Assembly (NCBI GenBank): GCA_003255065.1
Contig: QAOA01005876.1
Location: forward strand, 64,639 to 128,638
Length of the DNA stretch: 64,000 nt
Source of the DNA: Cercis canadensis
Taxonomy: Eukaryota; Streptophyta; Magnoliopsida; Fabales; Fabaceae
Direction of reading: 5' to 3'
Position numbers and translations under genes: made by a program
Part shown: positions 56,163 to 64,000 of the stretch, one piece after another
Numbering within the stretch: position 1 is the first letter of the stretch
Layout: the number at the start of each line of letters is the position of its first letter
Notes under the pieces: model-generated
The model's input: only the letters and a program-made list of their open reading frames with translations
Told to the model about the DNA's origin: nothing
Database searches by the model: none

Positions 56163-56624
56163 ATGATGCAGTTAGAAAAGAAAAATCATCTAAAAGACCA
56201 CAAGAAAAAGAGTCTAGCCCTAACCAGTGCAGCTCAAGAAACTAGTTTTGCTTCAAGAGAACCAGTTTCCAGTGATGAAGATGTAGCTCTGGTGTCAAGG
56301 AAATTTTTTCATCAAATGAAAAAGCAAAATGACGGAAAGAAATTTCCATCCAGAAGCAACAAAGGTGGAAGTAGCAAAGAACCAGTCATCTACTATGAAT
56401 GCAAGAAGCCTGGACACATCAAGGCGGATTGTCCCAACCTTAAAAAGAAGTTCTATAGAAGGGATAAGAATAAGGCTATGATTGCTTCATGGAGTGATGT
56501 TGATTCATCTTCAAGCAATGATGACTCGAATGAAGAGAACTTGGCTAACTTTTGTTTCATGGTAAACATAGAAAGCAACAAAGAGGTAAGTGATTCTAAA
56601 ACCGAGCTAGACTTCTTCTTATGA
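56163..56624 (+). pseudogene. Copia gag, zinc-knuckle part
   Basis: An open 153-codon frame with ...KKSLALTSAAQETSFAS and a CCHC knuckle whose first Cys is Tyr (YYECKKPGHIKADCP). A Ser/Asp-rich region follows. It is a continuation of the gag interrupted at 54630. Confidence 0.8.
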
Positions 56625-57445
56625 AGAGTTAAATCAAGCTTTTGAACATCTAACTTTTGACTACGAAAAGAGGCTTGCAAAGACAGAAGCTCTTAAGAAA
56701 ATTGTTAAAGAGCATATTAAAGAAATTGATTTTGATCTAAATGGTTATCTAGTTCATATTTTGAGTATTTATATTCTAATCAATCTCTATTTAAGTTATT
56801 TCTAGGTTTTATAATAACCAGATCTGAAACGAGTTTTGAATATAAACTAGTTATTCCAAAAATTATTTTAATCTGTAATTCCGCATTATAATTATTTGTA
56901 TCTCCTATTCACCCCCTCTAGGAGTATACCTACACTCTCAATTGGTATCAAAGCTTGGTGCTCTATTATTTGGTCTAACAACCTTGAGTAAAAGATCTAA
57001 AAGTTTAAATCTTTGTAGGTATCATGAATACTCAACATGCAACTCATTCTTCCCAATATCCACCGTACTTCAATGGTGACAACTAGAAGTACTAGAAGGA
57101 AGAATGGAGATGTACCTTGAACTAATAGACTACAAAGTCTTGGTTGAGGAGTTGCTCAAGTTTTTAGAAAAAATAGTCAATGATTGTCAATTTGTACCAA
57201 ATAACAAGTTCTGTGTGGTCTAGTTGAGAGTTTTGGGTAATTTGTAGGAGATTAGGAGTTAAACTTTCATGCTTTCATGTAAAAAAAAAAATGTTATTTT
57301 ATGTTATGTAAGAATATTCTTTGTCTTCATAGAGAAAAAGATACTCTTTGTATGAATTTGAATGCTAATAGATGTTCTATTCTTTGCAAGAGATTAGGGT
57401 CGAAACTTTGTGCTGTCATGTAAACAAAATTGTCATGTTAAAAAT

Positions 57446-58390
57446 ATTCTTTGTCATCATAAAAAGAAAGATATCATATTAATACTACTACACGTCCTAT
57501 TATGCTTTAATTCCCTTGTTTTCCAAAGAATTCTAGATTTCAAAGAATAAATTGTTAGACAATAGAGAAGGAAGGTATATACATTCCCTAAAGAGGTTGG
57601 AGAGAAAAATAATTTATCTAGCTAGGAAGTTTGCCCATCAAGTGAATAAATTCTTTCTTTAATTCCACAAGAATACTCCTATTTTAACATGTCAAAATGT
57701 ATTTCTATTGCTGGAAAATGCAGTAAACTAATGTAATCAGTTTATTAAAATTAAAAATTGTTAATCTCTTGAAAGTGGTTAATATTTATTCAATCCGCAA
57801 AATGTCCAGCTTTCTTGTAACTTTATTTTACACCCAACGACAAGCAAGGTTTCTTGTAACTTTATTCCACTTGCCTCACTATGTATAAATCCTAACTGAG
57901 TGAATGTACAACCACATTCTTTGTCATCATAAAAAGAAAATATCATATTAACACTACTACACGTCCTATTATGCTTTAATTCCCTTGTTTTCCAAAGAAT
58001 TCTAGATTTCAAAGAATAAATTGTTAGACAATAGAGAAGGAAGGTATATACATTCCCCAAAGAGGTTGGAGAGAAAAAGATTTATCTAGCTAGGAAGTTT
58101 GCCCATCAAGTGAATAAATTCTTTCTTTAATTCCACCAGAATACTCCTATTTTAACATGTCAATATGTATTTCTATTGCTGGAAAATGCAGTAAACTAAT
58201 ATAATCAGTTTATTAAAATTAAAAATTGTTAATCTCTTGAAAGTAGTTAATATTTATTCAATCCGCAAAATGTCCAGCTTTCTTGTAACTTTATTTTACA
58301 CCCAACGGCAAGCAAGGTTTCTTGTAACTTTATTCCACTTGCCTCACTATGTATAAATCCTAACTGAGTGAATGAATTAATGTAAAGCCA
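57446..58390. repeat. ~470-bp tandem duplication upstream of SEO copy C
   Basis: 57446-57916 and 57917-58390 are near-identical and each includes the TATAAAT candidate promoter segment. Copies A and B have one copy. The proximal one carries an extra about 15 bp near its end. Confidence 0.88.
58352..58358 (+). promoter_or_regulatory. Candidate TATA box, SEO copy C
   Basis: TATAAAT 111 bp before the ATG at 58469. A second identical box lies in the upstream tandem copy (about 57882). Confidence 0.35.
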
Positions 58391-58468
58391 CATTCTCAAC
58401 ACAACTGCACAAACAAAAAGCTATCCTAATTCTGTTATATTTTCTTTTGATAAACAGATCATAACAAG

Positions 58469-61400
58469 ATGGAGCAAGTGGAATTAGACGGTCAGGTGCA
58501 GACAGCACCCGAAGAAAGTGTCATCCTGAAGCAAGTTCATGCCACCCACACTCCCCATGGTTGTCAAGTTAATGTCGATCTCATTATCAATATAACTGAG
58601 CAAATCTTGATTCAAGCAATTGCTCGTAGCAACGTTAACAGTGGTGTTGATCATGTATGCCATTTCTATTTTGGTTTTTCTCTTAACTTAATTTACTGTG
58701 CTACTACTTTATAGTTGTTTCATGTATAGGAAAAAAGTGAAAGGCTGGACACATCCATGAGGGCTGTTGGTTTTGCCGAATTGGATGCCCAAGACACATT
58801 AATGATACAAAAATTTTCCCATGAGGTATTTTACATAAGCAAATCTACTCAACTTTATGAGAATTACTATGCTACCACCCCTTTTAAGTGGAAGGTAGTG
58901 TTGCCGCTCTCTCAAAACTTCCATTTAGAACCAAATTAGTTAGTCTTGGTTTTTGAACTCATTTTGAAGCTCTAGCAATCAAAGCAACTTAGTGTGACAC
59001 TAACAAAAGTGGCATACATTAAAAGTTATAAAATTTATGCAGAATAACATTGTTTTTTATGGTCCAATTTATTTACTTAGCTAATGATTAGTTGTTTTGA
59101 CTCACCTAGAATCACTTTGATTTTGCAAAAGCTTCATTATGAGCCTTAAAATCATGGTTATTTATGTTCAAATAAAAAGTTTTGAGTGGTGATAACATTA
59201 CCTACTACTTTGAAGATGTGATAACATAACAAATTCTTAATAGGAAATATATATTTCTATTATTAAGGATAAACATTCTAGTAGGGAGGTTACATGAAAA
59301 CATTGTAACTCACAAACTCTGGCACATAAATCTACTCTAGCAAATAAACTACATATATGTATTACTTCTAATTTTCTTTTGTAGTTAGCATGTTTCTTGG
59401 CTGCCAATAGTTATAGGACATTTTTTCTGAATAAAAAAAATCTTCGTACTATTCCTGTGATCACATGATTGTTTATATTGAATCTCTAAATAGAGGATGG
59501 TTGTCATTCTATTATAGTTGAATGTGTCAATATGTCTTGGTAAGAATGATGGTCAAATAAGCTTTTTGTGTTCAGTTTAAATTCGTTTTCATGATCTGAT
59601 AAAGTTTCTTCCTTGTCTCTAAAATATAATCGAGACGAAAAAACTGATTGATGAACATTACATGACTATATTGGCAGCTATCTTGCTCCAAGGTGTCAGG
59701 AGATGCACAAGCACATGCAAAAACCATGCAGTTACTAAATACCCTTTCTAGTTATACATGGGTTGCAAAGGTGGCTTTAGTATTGTCAGGGTTTGTTGTT
59801 AATTATGGAGAATTTTGGCTTGCTGTTGAGCCACCCTTTGATACACTTTCCCAATCTTTGGCCCTCGTTAGGAAATTTCCTAACATTGGACAAAAATCCT
59901 ACACTTGGAAACACCAATTTGATATACTCAATAAACTAGCGAAGACTGCACTAGATGTAACCAAGTGCATCCTTGAAGTCAAGAATCTTCCATCTGACTA
60001 TATTTTGGAGGATGCACCTCTTAAGATTGGGGTCAATGCTTATATTCCTCAAAATGTCTATTGGACTATCTTAAGTATTGTGATTTGTTCTTCAGAGATT
60101 ACAAGCGCTTTAAGATGGAAAAATGAGTAAATCTCTTTTTGAATAACTCAAATAAACTCGATCATTTTTCAAACTAATAGCTAACCCTGCTATAATAAAT
60201 GATTACAGGTACATTTCATCAAACGAAAAGGCATGGGAATTATCAAATTTGCTTTCGAATTTAACCAATATACATGAGGAACTCAAGAACTACGTGGATA
60301 TGTGCTATAAATATATGGGTGAGCACACCGATCAAGTTATATTTAAAAAATACTGGAGTTATTAAATTGAAGTTGAAGCTTCTTATAGGGAGATCTGATT
60401 TACTTTGGCTTTTTGTTCCTTTATGAAAATGCAGTTCGGAAGATACTACACCAGTCATGGACATACTCCAACAAAAATCTGCAGACAAACATACCTGCTT
60501 CTAACAAAACAAGGGTTTGTTCTAAAATCTAATGTTGTGTAAATATCTCAAGTCATATTAATTAAGAAGCATTTCCCTTGTTAAACAAGCAGGTTAGTAC
60601 GAGGGTTAACATTCAAAGGAGGAAACATATGTTACTGCTCATATCAGATCTTGATATTTCCGAAGAACAAATTGAAGTACTTGATAACTTGTACAAAGAT
60701 CAAAAAATGCGGTCTGAGACTCTTTATGAAATGATATGGGTCCCAATTCTGGATAAATCAATAGGGAATCAACACAAATTTGATGAATTGAAGTCTAAGA
60801 CATCATGGTACAATTTTCACAATCCTGTAGTTGATCCTGCGCTCATTAAGCAAATCAAAGAGCAATGGAAGTTTAGAAAGCCACCCATTGTAGTGGTCCT
60901 GAATCAACAAGATGAGGTGTTATCCACTAATGCTATCCACATGATGAGAATTTGGGGAAATTCAGCCTTCTCATTCACTCCTCAGATAGAGAAAGACTTG
61001 TGGAGTTCTCGGAATGGGAGCCTTGAGATGATTATTGATCGTGTTGATGCTGTTATTCTAGAATGGGTAAAAGCATTATATATATTTACATTTCTATATC
61101 CACTTGGTCACACTGAAAACACTATATATTTTTGACATTAACATGTGGAGTTTGTCTTTCAATTCCCATATACCAGATGAAACAAGGCAAACACGTATGC
61201 CTGTCTGGAGGGTTAGATATAGAGTGGATTCGAACATTCACCAAGACAGCGGCAAGAGGTTATAATATCGATTTAAAGATGGCCTATGTGGGGAAGAGCA
61301 ATGCAAAAGAGGAGATGCAGAAAATGATTACTATCTTTGCTAAAGAAAAATTGAGTTACTTTTTGCCTAATGTCACATCCATTTGGTTCTTTTGGGCACG

Positions 61401-61629
61401 ATTGCAGAGCATTGTGTACTTAACGTCGCAGCATGATAAGAGAGCTGAGGATAATTATTTCATGAGTCATGTCAACTCTCTACTTACCTATGGTGGCAGA
61501 GAGAAAGGATGGGCAATATTCTTTCGAGGGTCAAATTCATTATCGCTTGACGTTTGGCTTCTTTCTGTAGCACCTCGTTGGAGAATTATTGCGTCCGGCC
61601 GAAATTTCGCTATTTCTCTTATTGGCTAG
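58469..61629 (+). CDS. SEO: Sieve element occlusion protein, copy C
   Basis: Seven exons (58469-58654, 58730-58825, 59678-60126, 60209-60318, 60435-60514, 60593-61066, 61177-61629) join in frame to 615 aa with no stop. Same domain order as copy B: VNVDLIINITEQ, LSSYTWVAKVALVLSGFVVN, YGEFWLAVE, PPIVVVLNQQDEV, MRIWGNSAFSFT, LPNVTSIWFFWARLQ. Small in-frame deletions relative to A and B (one codon in exon 3, six in exon 6, several at the start of exon 7) keep frame, suggesting coding constraint for some time. After GWAIFFRGSN the tail (SLSLDVWLLSVAPRWRII...) is unrelated to the family and to A and B, so the conserved Cys-rich C-terminus is replaced. Whether it is functional is open. Confidence 0.85.
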
Positions 61630-63868
61630 TATTAGTAAATACGGATTGAAGGCAAAATTATTGTAAATATAATTTAGAGACAGAATTTTATTATTAATTT
61701 ATTATAAAAATGTTTATTTTTTGTTTGTTAAAATATATAGTATGATTTTATTTTTATTGAAAAAAATATTTAGATTTAGCAAGAAACTCCATGCTATAAA
61801 GTGGGCTAAAAAACGCATAAACACTCCATGCTTTTTGGGTTTATCAGTGTTTGATCTCGACTCAAACTCTAATCCCAAAACCTCCATGGCAAAAAAAAAA
61901 AAAAAATAGTTCCCACAATCGTAACACTTAATATAGCACTCCAACGTTTTCGTCTCAATCCCCTTCTTTTTTTTTTTTTTTCTACTGCAGAGTCCAGAAT
62001 AGCTTTTTGTTCCGGTCGTTGGTTTAAAACAAGGGCAATAATAGTGTCGTTAACTCGTACCCGGCCGTAATCTCATCCCCCACAGAAGGGAAGAGAACCT
62101 CGTTTCCCCTCTAGATTCTCACTGGGTTCCTTTCACCATTGCTCCTTTTCAATCTTCTCTCTTTTTGGTTCTTTTTAGTTTCTCAAGGTACTCTCTCTCC
62201 TGCTTTCTCTATTTACTTGGTTCCGATTGCAGCTATCTTGCTTGTTTGGCTGTGCGTGTGCAGGATTAGATGATTAATTGCACTCAAACTGTTTGGTTGG
62301 CTATAAATTTTAGGAATATGGTAGCCAAATTCTATGGATTTCAATGGATTTTGAGTGGTTTTAGGGCGCCCATAATGTGAAAATTTGTCGATTTGATTTA
62401 TAATGTGGGAACTTCTGGTTAGCTATGTTGAATTGAATTATGTATCTCTAGCAAAACGAGAGAGGTCTCTACTGTACTCCAATTGTTATTTTGTTGTTGT
62501 TGTTGTTTTTATTTTTTACTATATTTTTTTTTTTTTTTTTTTTTAAGGGGGTGCTTTTTAGTTTCTTGATGAGAAAATTTGTCATTTTGATTCATCACGT
62601 GGGAACTTCTGGTTAGCCATGTGGAGTTGAATGTTGTATCTCTAGCAAAATGATATTGTGGTTATCTGTATGTCAGTTAAATTTCTATTTCTTTTTTATC
62701 TGTTTCCCAGGATCAAACAGAGGTCTCCAGTGTTGAATTGTTATTTTTTGTCTTTTCTTTTTCGTTTTTATGTTAAGGGGTGAACTTTTAGTGTGGAATG
62801 CATTTATTGTTGTTGCAATCAAGTGTAACTGTTTGGTGTTTCTGTTGGTGTAATTTTCGCTCTTTCTAGAAAGTGGGCTAAAAGAGCTGCTAGCCTACTA
62901 TAGAACTTCATCCATCTAATTCTTTACAAACAAGATTACATTTTAGTAAATGTAGGGAAAACTATGATAGTCCATTCTTTCCCATATTTCATGCCCAGTT
63001 CCTCACCCAGTTTCTACCGAAGTTATCTTGCTATCCCTTCCTCTTGCTCAATTTCTGAATAAATGGTGAGGTTTGCTTCCTGCTTAGTGTTGTGGACTTT
63101 AGATACTATCAAATCTTTAGCATCATTCTCATAAGTTAATGCCTGAAATTAATGCCTCTACCCCTAATGAAAGTACCTCATTTTTTTGGACCTCATCAGG
63201 AAATAATCAAAATAAAATAATGATGGAAATGAGGTATATATTGGTAATAATGGTACCTACTTTTGGTAGGTTCACCTAGAATGAAACAAAATGGAATTGT
63301 GAAGGGAGGAGGTAATTGAAGAAAGGATATAAGATATATGAACTTTCCTCCTGATACAGTTGAGAGAACTATGGTAGTTTATCATGTATATGAGCCAAGA
63401 ATTATGAATAGTAAAAAAGATTCAGCAATTATATATTTTTTATCAAAAAATAAAATCAGCTACTAATCTCATGTATTTTTTTTTTCAACCATTTATGGTT
63501 TACTTGGTTGATCCAAATAACAGTGCCTTGAATGGTGTGTGACTTTTTGGAAGAGGCAGTCAGTGATATTACATTGTTTGGGATAATTGTTCCATCTTTA
63601 AGTATAAAATGATAAATTTTCAGGAGTTGCTAGTAAGTCAGTGTCCCAAACTTCACAAAATGTTGAAGAAGTTGTTTCTCGTATATTTTTCATACTTCTT
63701 TATTATAAATATTCCATTGCAAATTTCAATTTAGCAACAGTTTAGCAAGGGATATGTCTGTTGCCAAAAAAATAAAATTCTAGTAGTACTAAATCGGCTG
63801 CAAGTACAATGCTCTTGAAAGAAGATAAACGTGAATCACTTTTTTGGATGATACTTCCAGTCTATGTT
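61630..63868. other. Right-end spacer, no supported gene
   Basis: No coding gene identified. A CT-rich stretch at about 62070-62188 followed by a GT donor-like site (tctcaag|gtactc) could be a 5' untranslated exon of a gene beyond the window, which is only a guess. Imperfect repeats of about 80-110 bp ('gtgggaacttctggttag') lie at about 62384-62500 and 62578-62656. Confidence 0.4.
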
Positions 63869-63960
63869 GTACGGGGACGGGGACGCGTCTCGTCTCCGGT
63901 ACGGGTACGAAACGCGGATACGGAGATTTTGAAAAAATGAGGGTACGGGAACGCCACGTC

Positions 63961-63963
<3 letters not shown>
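63869..63963. repeat. ACGGGGACGGG-type repeat end
   Basis: GC-rich sequence (TACGGGGACGGGGACGCG...GGTACGGGTACG) resembling the ends of plant non-autonomous DNA elements. It runs into a TA microsatellite, so its borders cannot be defined. Confidence 0.4.

Positions 63964-64000
<37 letters not shown>
63964..64000. repeat. (TA)n microsatellite at window end
   Basis: TA run cut by the window edge. Confidence 0.9.

Larger units (their letters stand above)
52723..57140 (+). mobile_element. Rearranged Ty1-copia remnant
   Basis: LTR, degenerate primer-binding site, gag (ATG at 54053, FNGDNYKY, RMEMYLESIDYKVWAIV), interrupted by a solo LTR (54634-56127). Gag then continues (56163-56731, ending YEKRLAKTEALKK). 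Next come the 3' 209 bp of an LTR (56732-56940), a second primer-binding site (TGGTATCA, 56943-56950) and a second gag start (57024). It stops abruptly at 57140, where SEO unit C begins. Protease, integrase and RT are missing. It reads as a partial tandem duplication of the LTR-gag part. Confidence 0.85.
57143..61537. repeat. Third, partial SEO unit (unit C)
   Basis: Homologous to unit A from inside the PPR relic (12704) to inside SEO exon 7 (about 16655). More diverged from A and B than they are from each other. The PPR remainder is only 57143-57225. Confidence 0.88.

Overview
The window is nuclear DNA of a flowering plant, most likely a woody eudicot. It is AT-rich, has small introns with canonical GT/AG borders, and carries sieve-element-occlusion (SEO) genes, an AKR4C-type aldo-keto reductase, PPR relics, Ty1-copia LTR elements, a non-LTR (LINE) relic and several classes of DNA transposon. 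The species cannot be fixed from the sequence. It is a draft assembly: one 665-base N gap, one 5-N gap and many single-N joins, several of which are flanked by false duplications.

Layout. 1-4.8 kb is intergenic and holds a tandemly duplicated ~1.5 kb segment, an N gap and a Mutator-type MITE. 4.87-7.69 kb is the one fully intact gene, an eight-exon aldo-keto reductase. From ~8.69 kb the sequence is a direct tandem segmental duplication. Unit A (~8.69-28.5 kb) and unit B (~28.6-43.0 kb) each hold, in order, a broken AKR copy, an antisense copia gag fragment with an LTR, a PPR relic, a seven-exon SEO gene, AT-rich spacer, and a LINE RNase H/RT relic on the minus strand. After duplication each unit took its own insertions. 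Unit A gained a 1.65 kb gene-carrying Mutator-like element (Pack-MULE; DUF26 and PPR fragments) whose empty site survives in unit B, a ~6 kb copia element nested in the LINE, and a foldback MITE. Unit B gained a solo LTR and a hAT MITE whose empty sites survive in unit A. 43.4-45.2 kb holds a proline iminopeptidase first-exon fragment and two exons of another AKR copy. 47.28-52.37 kb is a non-autonomous CACTA transposon carrying minus-strand exons of a GINS/SLD5 gene and a class XI myosin gene. 52.7-57.1 kb is a rearranged copia element with a nested solo LTR. 57.1-61.6 kb is a third, partial copy of the SEO unit. 61.6-64 kb has no gene I can support.

How the genes relate. The locus is a small SEO cluster (A, B, C). 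B and C keep open reading frames over seven exons, while A has an in-frame stop in exon 6. All three lose the usual conserved SEO C-terminus and end in different, unrelated tails. The AKR copies form a decay series around one intact gene. The most notable content is two independent transposons (one MULE, one CACTA) that have each captured exons of two unlinked host genes.
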